From: Pelobacter seleniigenes DSM 18267
GTDB lineage: Bacteria > Desulfobacterota > Desulfuromonadia > Desulfuromonadales > Geopsychrobacteraceae
DNA: 64,000 nt
Direction of reading: 5' to 3'
Assembly (NCBI RefSeq): GCF_000711225.1
Contig: NZ_JOMG01000002.1
Span: forward strand, 136,501 to 200,500
Shown: piece after piece, positions 25,916 through 34,225 of the stretch
How the letters are laid out: the number at the start of each line of letters is the position of its first letter
How positions within the stretch are numbered: the stretch's first letter is position 1
Position numbers and translations under genes: made by a program
The notes under the pieces: model-generated
Told to the model about the DNA's origin: nothing
What the model saw: the letters and a program-made list of their open reading frames with translations, nothing else
Database searches by the model: none

Positions 25916-27955
25916 ATGTTCGATCTCAACAGTCTCAACCCACAACAGCGCGAAGCGGTCGTCCACCGCGACGGGCCGCTCCTGCTGCTGGCCGGTGCCG
26001 GTTCCGGAAAAACCCGTGTCATCACCTGTCGAATCACTTATCTGCTGGAGCAAGGCGTTCCCGCCGACGAGATCCTTGCGGTCACCTTTACCAACAAGGC
26101 GGCCAAGGAGATGAAGGAACGGGTCGAGGACATGGTCGGCCGTGAAGCCGCCAAGGGGATGGTGATCGCCACCTTCCATTCCCTCTGCGTTCGCATTCTC
26201 AAGGCCCATATCGACCGGCTCGGCTATAAAAAGAATTTTTCCATCTACCCGGCCAGCGACCAGCAGCGCCTGGTGCGCGATCTGGTGCGCGAAATCGGCG
26301 CTGAAACCAGTTCCGCCGATGCCGATCAGGTCCTGTTCCGCATTTCGGCCGCCAAAAACCAGCTGGTCCGCGCCGAGGATTATCAGGCCAGCGCACGTGA
26401 TCCCTTTACCTCGTTGGTTGCCGCTGTTTATCCTCGCTACCAGAAGAAACTCAAGGCCTACAACGCCGTTGACTTTGACGACCTGCTGCTGTTCGGAGTC
26501 ACCCTGCTGGAACAGAACCCGGACCTGCTGGAGTATTACCAACGCCGCTTCCGTTACCAGATGGTCGACGAATACCAGGACACCAACCCGGTCCAGTACC
26601 GCCTGCTCAGGCTGCTGGCGGGAGGTCACGGCAACCTCTGCGTGGTCGGTGACGACGACCAGTCGATCTACGCCTTTCGTGGCGCCGATGTCAGCAATAT
26701 CCTCGACTTTGAGAAAGACTTCCCCGGCACCAAGGTGATCAAGCTGGAGCAGAACTACCGCTCCACCGGCAACATTTTGGCCGCGGCCAATGCGGTGATC
26801 ACCAACAACACCAAACGTCGGGACAAAAAGCTCTGGACCGCGGGCGGCGCCGGCGAACAGGTCGATTATCTCCTTTGTCTCGACAGCGAAGATGAAGCAC
26901 GCCAGGTCATGGAGATGATCCACGCGGAGAAATACCACAAGAACCTGAACTACGGCGATTTCGCCATCCTTTATCGGACCAACACCCAGTCACGAGCCTT
27001 CGAAGAGCAGCTGCGTTACGAAAACATCCCCTATGTCCTCATTGGCGGCCAGCAGTTTTTCGAGCGCAAAGAGATCAAGGATGTCGTTGCCTACCTGCGG
27101 GTGATTCTCAATGCCACCGACGAGGTCAACCTGCTACGAATCATCAACTATCCCAAGCGGGGCATCGGCGACAGCAGCATCGATCGGCTGATCCGCTATT
27201 CCGCGGAGCAGGGGCTGTCCCTCTGGAAGGTCCTCCAACAGGCCGCTGAGGTGCCCGACACCAACGAAAGGACTGCTGCCGCCATCAGCAGCTTTGTCAA
27301 CCTGCTGACCGGCTTCCGGCGACGCTTCCAGAACCCGCTCCGCTTGGTCGAAACCCTGCAGGAGCTGTTCCGCGAGGTTAAATTCGCCGACGAGATCTAT
27401 CGTCAGGAGAAAGATCCGGCCATTGCCAAACGCCGGGTTGAGAATCAGGAAGAATTGATCAACAGCATGGCGGTCTATGTCGAACGCACCCCCGAGCCGA
27501 GCCTGGCCGGGTTCCTGGAACGGATCAGCCTGCAGGATGATGATGGCATCGGCCGTAACGACAAGGAGAGCAAGCTGGCGCAGGACGCCGTGACCTTGAT
27601 GAGCCTGCATTCGAGCAAGGGGCTGGAATTCCCCATCGTTTTTCTGGTCGGCATGGAAGAAGGCTTTCTGCCGCACAAAAAGTCGATTTTCGAAACTTTC
27701 GACATCGACGAGGAGCGTCGCCTCTGTTATGTCGGCTTCACCCGGGCTGAAAAACGCCTGGTCCTGCTCGGCGCCCGCCAACGCCGCAAGTACGGCAAAC
27801 TGGAGCAGCGCGAACCGAGCCGGTTTTTGAGCGAAATCCCCGCCGGGCAGCTCAACCAGCCCGCTCCGGACAAGCCCATCGAACTGACACCCGAAGAGCA
27901 GGCCAAAAGTGCCAGTAATTTTTTTAGCAACATCAGTCAGATGTTTGGAGATTGA
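25916..27955 (+). CDS. UvrD/Rep-type ATP-dependent DNA helicase
   Basis: A 679-residue superfamily 1A helicase, length like E. coli Rep (about 670). It opens LNPQQREAV (Q motif), then Walker A GAGSGKT at 27-33, AVTFTNKAAKEM (Ia), the DEYQDTN box (Walker B), VGDDDQSIYAFRGA (III), LEQNYRST (IV), SLHSSKGLEFPIVF (V) and CYVGFTRAEKRL (VI). It unwinds DNA 3' to 5' with ATP in repair or replication restart. The EAAKGMVIATFH and GYKKNFSIY segments look more like Rep than UvrD or PcrA, but I do not assign the symbol. The ribosome site is weak. It is followed by the OsmC gene, 108 bases away, on the same strand. Confidence 0.92.
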   Translation: MFDLNSLNPQQREAVVHRDGPLLLLAGAGSGKTRVITCRITYLLEQGVPADEILAVTFTNKAAKEMKERVEDMVGREAAKGMVIATFHSLCVRILKAHIDRLGYKKNFSIYPASDQQRLVRDLVREIGAETSSADADQVLFRISAAKNQLVRAEDYQASARDPFTSLVAAVYPRYQKKLKAYNAVDFDDLLLFGVTLLEQNPDLLEYYQRRFRYQMVDEYQDTNPVQYRLLRLLAGGHGNLCVVGDDDQSIYAFRGADVSNILDFEKDFPGTKVIKLEQNYRSTGNILAAANAVITNNTKRRDKKLWTAGGAGEQVDYLLCLDSEDEARQVMEMIHAEKYHKNLNYGDFAILYRTNTQSRAFEEQLRYENIPYVLIGGQQFFERKEIKDVVAYLRVILNATDEVNLLRIINYPKRGIGDSSIDRLIRYSAEQGLSLWKVLQQAAEVPDTNERTAAAISSFVNLLTGFRRRFQNPLRLVETLQELFREVKFADEIYRQEKDPAIAKRRVENQEELINSMAVYVERTPEPSLAGFLERISLQDDDGIGRNDKESKLAQDAVTLMSLHSSKGLEFPIVFLVGMEEGFLPHKKSIFETFDIDEERRLCYVGFTRAEKRLVLLGARQRRKYGKLEQREPSRFLSEIPAGQLNQPAPDKPIELTPEEQAKSASNFFSNISQMFGD

Positions 27956-28063
27956 GCGCAACCTGACCACCGCGCTGGAAAGGATCAGGATATTCGTCGG
28001 CTGGGAAAGTTGCGGTCTTTTGTAGCACCAAGACAACCAATATATCCACAAGGAGGCAATACC

Positions 28064-28456
28064 ATGGCTTTAATCAATGTCAGCTTTCCCGGAGGGGTCC
28101 AGGTCAATGCCAACGTCGCCGGTTTCGACATCCTCACCGACCAGCCTGAAGCCAACGGCGGGACCAATGCCGCGATCAACCCTTTTTACCTGTTCCTTTC
28201 TTCCCTGGCGACCTGCTCAGGCTTCTTCGCCCTGCGGTTCTGCCAGCAGCGCGACCTGCCGACCACCGGGCTGGGGCTGACCCTGGATGCGGAGCGTGAC
28301 GAAGAGACCCACGCGCTGAAAAAGGTGCGCATGAAATTGCAGCTGCCCGCCGACTTCCCGGACAAATACAAAAAAGCCATCCTCCGCGCTGCGGAACAGT
28401 GCGCAGTCAAGAAGGCGCTGGAGAATCCACCCGAGATCCAGATGGTGACGGAATAA
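28064..28456 (+). CDS. OsmC-family peroxiredoxin-like protein
   Basis: A 130-residue OsmC/Ohr-fold protein. Two reactive cysteines are at C51 (LATCSGFFA) and C113 (EQCAVKKAL), the pair used for peroxide reduction in the family. The middle segment has the DFPDKYKKAILRAAEQC pattern. The start has an excellent AAGGAGG site. Members reduce organic hydroperoxides or act in sulfur metabolism; the OsmC-like branch seen here is less characterised than Ohr. Confidence 0.88.
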   Translation: MALINVSFPGGVQVNANVAGFDILTDQPEANGGTNAAINPFYLFLSSLATCSGFFALRFCQQRDLPTTGLGLTLDAERDEETHALKKVRMKLQLPADFPDKYKKAILRAAEQCAVKKALENPPEIQMVTE

Positions 28457-28531
28457 AATTGGCCTATCCTGCCCTCAATCGCCTTCAGGAAGGGGATTGA
28501 GAGCAGGTTCCGACAACCACTGACAGCTCGT

Positions 28532-28950
28532 TTGTCTCACCCCCATCCCGACCTTCCCCCATCAAAGGGGGAAGGAGCATAGCACTGTCATGAGCTTCGT
28601 TAGTTGGCGATGTTGGGTTTTAGGCGTGTATAGAACGAAATTCCATCAAGCTAGCAACTCTTCCAATTCAGCAGCCCTTCATTCCGCCAGTACGAGAAGC
28701 GAAGCTTTTCGTCGGGCGCATTCGACGACGGTCGGGCTAGTAGCAGCCATGCTCCATGATTAAATGCAGCGATGACCAACCTTGCCGAATGAGCAGCGTC
28801 TAGGGCACCCCTGGATCTTCCCCAGAAAGAACGGACCTCCCGAGCAATCAAGAGGTCGTTTTTTGCCTACTTTTAGTCGGACTGGACAAAAAGTAGGGCG
28901 GCGGCGGGGCCGCGACCCCCGCGAATTTGACTTTGATTTTGAGGTTTGGC
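28532..28950. repeat. Dispersed intergenic repeat, copy 2
   Basis: The second copy of the element at 2138-2500, same orientation. It keeps the CCTTCCCCCATCAAAGGGGG hairpin, the CCGCCAGTACGAGAAGC block and the terminal hairpin, here with arms CTACTTTTAGTC and GACAAAAAGTAG. It has an extra stretch of about 65 bases near 28580-28645 compared with copy 1. No gene is supported. Confidence 0.75.
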
Positions 28951-28994
28951 TGCCAGATCTAAACCTCACTGTTGATCAACCAGAGAGACCTTAT

Positions 28995-29095
28995 AAATCC
29001 CCCCGCCCCCCTTTTTCAAAGGGGGGAAGGTTGTCTACTTGCTTGCCTGTTTCATTTCCCCCTTTGGCAAAGGGGGATTAAGGGGGATTTGGATT
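28995..29095. repeat. Two CCCCCTTT/AAAGGGGG hairpin repeats
   Basis: Two short, similar palindromic units follow each other: CCCCCCTTTTTCAAAGGGGGG near 29010-29030 and CCCCCTTTGGCAAAGGGGG near 29058-29078, each with related flanks (GGGGATTT). They look like small intergenic repeats. The remainder up to 29281 shows no gene. Confidence 0.65.
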
Positions 29096-29281
29096 TTGCT
29101 GCCAGAGCAAACCCGCCAGCGAATCAACCAATGAAACCGGCAGGTCTCGGCCCGACAGCCGCCCGACTTTTGCCTTCCCAATTTCCTTGAGATAATCCCC
29201 ACGACCCCGTATCATAACCGCCAATCATCACCTCAGCGCTTCATTATCCGGCCATCACCAGCATTTGACGGAGGACAGACC

Positions 29282-29536
29282 ATGTCAAAAAACACCTGGG
29301 CTATTGGATGCGTTCTCACCGGGATTCCCTGCCTGCCAAACGGCTATCAGTTCATTAACCAAGGCGAGATGGTTGGCTTTGGCTGGGGCTTGATTGTGGC
29401 CGGGATACTGTTCACCACCCTCGGTTTTTACCTGTTTTATCGATTATCCACCGCGGGCAAAAGCGTGCCCGCAGCACCTGTTCCCAAGTCCTCCCGTAAC
29501 AACAAAAAGCACCGCAGGAAATCCTCCCGCAGATAG
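29282..29536 (+). CDS. Small membrane protein with basic C-terminus, function unknown
   Basis: The predicted product has 84 residues. There are two hydrophobic segments, roughly 5-25 and 32-54, with a strongly basic, Lys/Arg-rich tail (KSSRNNKKHRRKSSRR) that would face the cytosol. A GGAGG site lies seven bases before the ATG, which supports real translation. No family is recognised. It stands alone between two intergenic stretches. Confidence 0.65.
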   Translation: MSKNTWAIGCVLTGIPCLPNGYQFINQGEMVGFGWGLIVAGILFTTLGFYLFYRLSTAGKSVPAAPVPKSSRNNKKHRRKSSRR

Positions 29537-29681
29537 ACCGGCTGTTTTTTTCGGTTCGCGTGTGGTGAGATTTCTTTGACCTGTCGAGCTAATCCTCATT
29601 ATTTTACGAGATTTTTATTGGCTTAATTCCCTCGCTCTGCTAGGGTTGATAGTGCCATTTGTTGTAACACTTCACTAGTGT

Positions 29682-29716
29682 GGTAATGCCTCCGTTTGAC
29701 TCGCGGGGGCATTGCC
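29682..29716 (+). other. Stable hairpin upstream of the pentonate dehydratase gene
   Basis: The arms GGTAATGCCTCCG and CGGGGGCATTGCC pair over thirteen positions, two of them as G-T wobbles, which would hold in RNA. No T tract follows directly, so it is not a standard terminator. It is 160 bases before the dehydratase start. The rest of 29537-29876 has no gene. Confidence 0.5.
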
Positions 29717-29876
29717 ATTTCTGCCCTATCTTCAGCCCCGTTTTTTTCACCCCTGCCTTGACCGGCGGTCCCTTTTCAGCTCATTCTGTAGTTATCAGCT
29801 CAACTTTACCTGACGAAAAATTTTCCAGGGATTGCCCTTAAACACATGACCACAAATCCATTCCGCATGAGGTCAG

Positions 29877-31682
29877 ATGATGAGTTCTAAAACGGACACG
29901 CATGACCAACCAAGCAAACTACGCAGCAGACGCTGGTTTGATGACCCTGACAATCCGGGTATGACCGCCATCTACATTGAACGTTATATGAACTACGGCA
30001 TCACCCGGGAAGAACTACAATCCAATCGACCGATTATCGGCATTGCTCAGACCGGCTCGGACCTGACCCCTTGCAACCGCCACCACCTGGAACTGGCGCA
30101 AAGAGTCAGGGACGGGATCAGGGATGCCGGCGGCATTCCGTTGGAATTCCCGGTGCATCCGATTCAGGAGACCGGCAAACGGCCGACACCGTCATTGGAC
30201 CGGAATCTGGCCTATCTCGGGCTGGTGGAAATTCTCCATGGCTATCCCCTGGATGGGGTGGTCCTGACCACCGGCTGCGATAAAACCACGCCGGCTTGCC
30301 TGATGGCGGCGGCGACGGTCAATATTCCGGCGATTGTTCTGTCCGGTGGGCCGATGCTGGACGGGTGGTGGAAAAAAAGACTGGCCGGTTCAGGGACGGT
30401 CATCTGGCAGGCGCGCGAAGAACACAGCGCCGGGAAAATCAATTACGACGAATTTATGGAGATGGTCTCCTCGTCGGCGCCATCGGTCGGTCATTGCAAT
30501 ACCATGGGTACGGCCTTATCGATGAACTGCCTGGCCGAAGCGCTGGGCATGTCCCTGCCGGGCTGTGCGGCCATTCCCGCTCCGTACCGGGAACGGGCCT
30601 GGATGGCCTACGCGACCGGTAAACGCAGCGTCGAACTGGTCCACGAGAACCTGCGCCCAAGCGATATCATGACCAAAGGCGCCTTTGAAAATGCCGTGGT
30701 CGCGGCTGCGGCCCTGGGTGGGTCATCGAACTGTCCCATACACATGGTCGCCATCGCCCGGCACATGGGGGTGGAACACAGCCTGGAGGACTGGCACCGG
30801 TTGGGGCCGGAGATCCCGCTACTGGTCGATTGTCAGCCAGCCGGACGTTTTCTCGGCGAAGCCTTTTTCCGGGCCGGCGGGGTACCGGCGGTCATGAAAG
30901 AACTGGCCGGCCAGGGCAAACTCAATACCGAGGTGATTACGGTCAGCGGGAAAACCCTGGCTGAGGACTTGGCGGCCTGCAACCAAAAAACCGATCATGA
31001 AGTGATCCGCCCCTACAGCAATCCGCTTAAAGAAAAAGCCGGCTATGTGGTGCTGACCGGCAATATTTTTCACAGCGCGGTCATCAAAACCAGTGTCATC
31101 GATGATGATTTTCGCCGCAAATTCTTAAGCCACCCCGCACATCCGAATGTTCTGGAGGCCCGGATCATCGTTTTTGAAGGGCCTGAGGATTATCACGCCA
31201 GGATCGATGATCCAACGCTGGAGATTGACGAGACCTGCATGCTGGTCATTCGCAATTGCGGCCCGGTCGGCTACCCTGGCGCCGCAGAAGTGGTCAACAT
31301 GCTGCCGCCGGCAGCACTGGTCAAAAAGGGGATTTCAGTCCTGCCCACCATGGGTGACGGGCGACAAAGCGGTACGTCGGGCAGCCCGTCCATCCTCAAC
31401 ATTTCCCCCGAAGCTGCGGTTGGCGGCAATATCGCGCTGCTCAAAACCGGTGATACCGTACGGATTGATTTAAATCGTAACCGGGCCGATGTCTTGCTCA
31501 GCGACGCCGATCTGGAACGGCGCCGTAAGGAACTGCCACCTCCGCAGCTCAACAACCAGACACCATGGGAAGAATTTTACCGCAGAGAAGTCGGCCAATT
31601 GGAAACCGGTGGTTGCCTGGAATATGCCGTTTCCTACCTGGACGTGATCGCCAGCCGTGGCGAATCCCGCCATAGTCACTGA
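29877..31682 (+). CDS. Pentonate (xylonate/arabonate) dehydratase, IlvD/Edd family
   Basis: A 601-residue IlvD/Edd protein. Iron-sulfur ligand cysteines are C66 (DLTPCNRHH), C134 (TTGCDKTTP) and C207 (VGHCNTMGT), with K136 near the metal site. The N-terminal MTAIYIERYMNYGIT and the tail LETGGCLEYAVSYLD strongly resemble sugar-acid dehydratases such as Caulobacter XylD, not IlvD of valine synthesis. It would convert an aldonate to 2-keto-3-deoxy-pentonate in the non-phosphorylative pentose pathway. No other pathway gene is nearby, so the substrate is unsettled. The start has GAGGTC upstream, and two ATGs are adjacent. Confidence 0.88.
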   Translation: MMSSKTDTHDQPSKLRSRRWFDDPDNPGMTAIYIERYMNYGITREELQSNRPIIGIAQTGSDLTPCNRHHLELAQRVRDGIRDAGGIPLEFPVHPIQETGKRPTPSLDRNLAYLGLVEILHGYPLDGVVLTTGCDKTTPACLMAAATVNIPAIVLSGGPMLDGWWKKRLAGSGTVIWQAREEHSAGKINYDEFMEMVSSSAPSVGHCNTMGTALSMNCLAEALGMSLPGCAAIPAPYRERAWMAYATGKRSVELVHENLRPSDIMTKGAFENAVVAAAALGGSSNCPIHMVAIARHMGVEHSLEDWHRLGPEIPLLVDCQPAGRFLGEAFFRAGGVPAVMKELAGQGKLNTEVITVSGKTLAEDLAACNQKTDHEVIRPYSNPLKEKAGYVVLTGNIFHSAVIKTSVIDDDFRRKFLSHPAHPNVLEARIIVFEGPEDYHARIDDPTLEIDETCMLVIRNCGPVGYPGAAEVVNMLPPAALVKKGISVLPTMGDGRQSGTSGSPSILNISPEAAVGGNIALLKTGDTVRIDLNRNRADVLLSDADLERRRKELPPPQLNNQTPWEEFYRREVGQLETGGCLEYAVSYLDVIASRGESRHSH

Positions 31683-31715
31683 TTGCGCAATCGGGTTAAC
31701 ACCGGTCAGCGGTGG

Positions 31716-33869
31716 CTAATTCTTGAGTTTGGCCAGAAAACGATGATATTGGATGGCTTCTTCGACAATGCCGATCACCGTACTCTCGGACCAGGGTTTT
31801 AAAAAGAATTTGAAGACCGCCCCCTTATTCACCGCGTTCACCAGGATAGCCACATCCTGCTGGCCGGTAAATGCAATCCGCACGGTCTGCGGGTAGAGCT
31901 GTTTGACTCGCGCCAGGAAACTGGCTCCGTCGAGCCCGTCCATAACCAGATCGGTAATAACCACCGAAATATCTTGCTGGGCCAGTTTGAAAAAACCGTC
32001 TTCGGCATTGCCGGCGGTATCGACCGCGTAACCGTTGTCTTCGAGCAGTCCGCCCAAGGTTGCCAGCACACCCGGATCGTCATCCAGCAGCAAAATTCGC
32101 TTGGTCGCTTCTTGCGTTGCAGCAATGGGGAGGACCGGTCGCTCTCTCAAAAACCGCTCCAATTCATCAGGTGGCAGCGGTTTTGAGTAAAAATAACCCT
32201 GAATTTCATCACAGCCGATTTTTTCCAGAAAGCGCAACTGCCCTTCGGTTTCAACCCCTTCGGCAATAACCTCGTGGCCAAGAGCTTCAGCCATGGCCCT
32301 GGTCGCTTTGATAATCGCCGCACTATTAGGATCATGAGTGATTTCCATGACAAAAGAGCGATCGATTTTTATCTTGTCAATGGGCAATTGGCGGAGATAA
32401 CTGAGACTTGAATAGCCGGTGCCGAAATCATCCAGCGAAATCGAAAACCCCATTCCCCTCAACTCTCCGAGAATTTTCTGGGCCGTATCAAGGTTCCCCA
32501 TCATGGCCGTTTCGGTCACTTCAAGCTCCAGCATCCGGATCGGCACCCCGGTTTTATGGAGGATTTCCCCGGCAAAAAACACGAAATCCCGGCTACGCAG
32601 CTGCCCTCCGGACAGATTCAAGGAAATCGGTGGAGGCGAAAGGCATTTATTCAGCCATTGCTGATATTGTTCACAGACCGATTTAAAGACCCACTCCCCG
32701 ATCGGCTCAATCAGCCCGAGGGTTTCCGCCAGAGGGATAAAGACCGCGGGGCTGACCGCGCCGAGCTTTGGATTGTGCCAACGTAACAATGCCTCCATGC
32801 CGGTCATGCGGCCGGTTTTCAACGATGCTTTGGGTTGGAAATGCAGACTCAGTTCGTTGTACTTGATAGCGCCCTTGAGCTGATCTTCAAGGTTCAACCG
32901 CAGCAGATATTTATCATTCAACTCATCGCTGGCAAAACGGATCAGGACGTCTTTCTCCCCACTGACCATGGTGGCCGCCTTCCTGGCATTTGCCAGCAGG
33001 GTCTCGGCATTTTGTCCATTCCGGGGAAAAATACTCACCCCAACCTGGCATGAGGTCTTAAACGATTTGCCGGAATGGGAGACCGAGAAGGTTGCAGCAT
33101 CGCGCAAACGATGGGCTAGATCGGGAATGTAGTCTTCATGACGAAACTTCGAGGCGGCAACGACAAATTCTCCCCTGCCGCAATAAGCCAGGGTATCGAT
33201 GGCCCGAACCTCAGACAACAACCGCCTGGACACTGTTTCCAGCAGGCTGGCCAGGTCGGCATCGGAAAAAGCGATGTCGATACTGTCATAGTCCTGCAGC
33301 TGAATCCAGAAAACCGAGACGAAATCGACGGCTCGATGCGCCAAATGCAGAGCCTGGGACAGGTTTTCCTCCAGCAAGGTCCGATTGGGCAGCCCGGTCA
33401 GAGTATCGTGGGTCTTGCTGAAAGCAAACTGGCGCTGATACATCTTACTGTCACTACAATCGGTCAATGACTCGATACAACCAACAACGGCCCCGTCGTC
33501 ATCGCGGAGCAACCGGCATTGCACCAGCAAATAGCGTTGTTGCCCATTTACGGAACGGAACAGGCCCTCTCTTGAGATTTCCGATGTATGACTGAACAGG
33601 TTGACCGCGTTGGAATTACAGCCTGTAGGTTGATGAGCTTCGAGCAATTGTTGTGACAAGACCGGTCGGGGACGGGAAAAAAAACCTTTCCAGACCTCGC
33701 TGGTTCCAAGGACCTCCTCGGCGGCGAGACCGGTCAGCTGTGCGCAGGCTTTATTCCAAAACAGGACGCGTCCCTGTGCATCCAGAATAAACGAGGCGAT
33801 CGGATTTTCTTCGAAAGCGGTTTGATAGAGAGCGGCACATTCCGGTGCAGATGGAATTGCGTCGTCCAT
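31716..33869 (-). CDS. PAS-degenerate GGDEF-EAL protein with C-terminal receiver
   Basis: A protein of 717 residues. A PAS domain spans about 10-125. A GGDEF domain at about 160-310 has CGRGEF in place of GGDEF, so cyclase activity is unlikely. An intact EAL domain spans about 330-575 (GMEALLRW, LDDFGTGYSSL, KIDRSFV, AEGVET, QGYFYSKPL). A receiver spans about 590-717 (LLLDDD, phospho-acceptor Asp in VITDLVMDG, KPW). It should hydrolyse cyclic di-GMP under PAS and phosphorylation control. Receivers usually sit at the N-terminus, so the C-terminal placement is less common. The start at 33869 follows an AAAGGA site. It is convergent with the dehydratase gene. Confidence 0.9.
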   Translation of the reverse strand: MDDAIPSAPECAALYQTAFEENPIASFILDAQGRVLFWNKACAQLTGLAAEEVLGTSEVWKGFFSRPRPVLSQQLLEAHQPTGCNSNAVNLFSHTSEISREGLFRSVNGQQRYLLVQCRLLRDDDGAVVGCIESLTDCSDSKMYQRQFAFSKTHDTLTGLPNRTLLEENLSQALHLAHRAVDFVSVFWIQLQDYDSIDIAFSDADLASLLETVSRRLLSEVRAIDTLAYCGRGEFVVAASKFRHEDYIPDLAHRLRDAATFSVSHSGKSFKTSCQVGVSIFPRNGQNAETLLANARKAATMVSGEKDVLIRFASDELNDKYLLRLNLEDQLKGAIKYNELSLHFQPKASLKTGRMTGMEALLRWHNPKLGAVSPAVFIPLAETLGLIEPIGEWVFKSVCEQYQQWLNKCLSPPPISLNLSGGQLRSRDFVFFAGEILHKTGVPIRMLELEVTETAMMGNLDTAQKILGELRGMGFSISLDDFGTGYSSLSYLRQLPIDKIKIDRSFVMEITHDPNSAAIIKATRAMAEALGHEVIAEGVETEGQLRFLEKIGCDEIQGYFYSKPLPPDELERFLRERPVLPIAATQEATKRILLLDDDPGVLATLGGLLEDNGYAVDTAGNAEDGFFKLAQQDISVVITDLVMDGLDGASFLARVKQLYPQTVRIAFTGQQDVAILVNAVNKGAVFKFFLKPWSESTVIGIVEEAIQYHRFLAKLKN

Positions 33870-34225
33870 AAGATTCCTTTCCGGCTCCAGCTGTATAAAA
33901 GAAGAGGGTATCATGGTTTAAAACAGCAAAAACTGGCCCCCACCCACTGATTAGCATATTCAAATTAGAATAGATACTATTTTATCCCCTCATTAACAAT
34001 TGATAATCACTCTCAAAACAAGGCTGCTTTGAGGGTTCTTCCAGAGATGCGTCCCAATCAGCCAGTGCTGCAACATTTCCCAAAAGCAAGCCCGGAATCA
34101 AGAACAGCTTTGATTCCGGGCTTTTCCCGTCATGGCGATGTTATCCGGTCAAAACCTGACCGGCAAAAATACAGCATATCCTGAGCCGGTCTCGATTCCA
34201 AACGATCCCGAGGGGCCGGAACCGG
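33870..34225. other. Intergenic region, terminator only
   Basis: These 356 bases separate two minus-strand genes. Apart from the hairpin at 34088-34125, no gene or repeat was found. The AT-rich part next to the EAL gene (33900-34010) probably holds its promoter. Confidence 0.5.
34088..34125. terminator. Terminator downstream of the chemoreceptor gene
   Basis: The stem AAGCCCGGAATCAA/TTGATTCCGGGCTT is followed by TT in the plus sense and TTG on the minus strand. It is well placed to end the minus-strand chemoreceptor gene. Confidence 0.75.
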
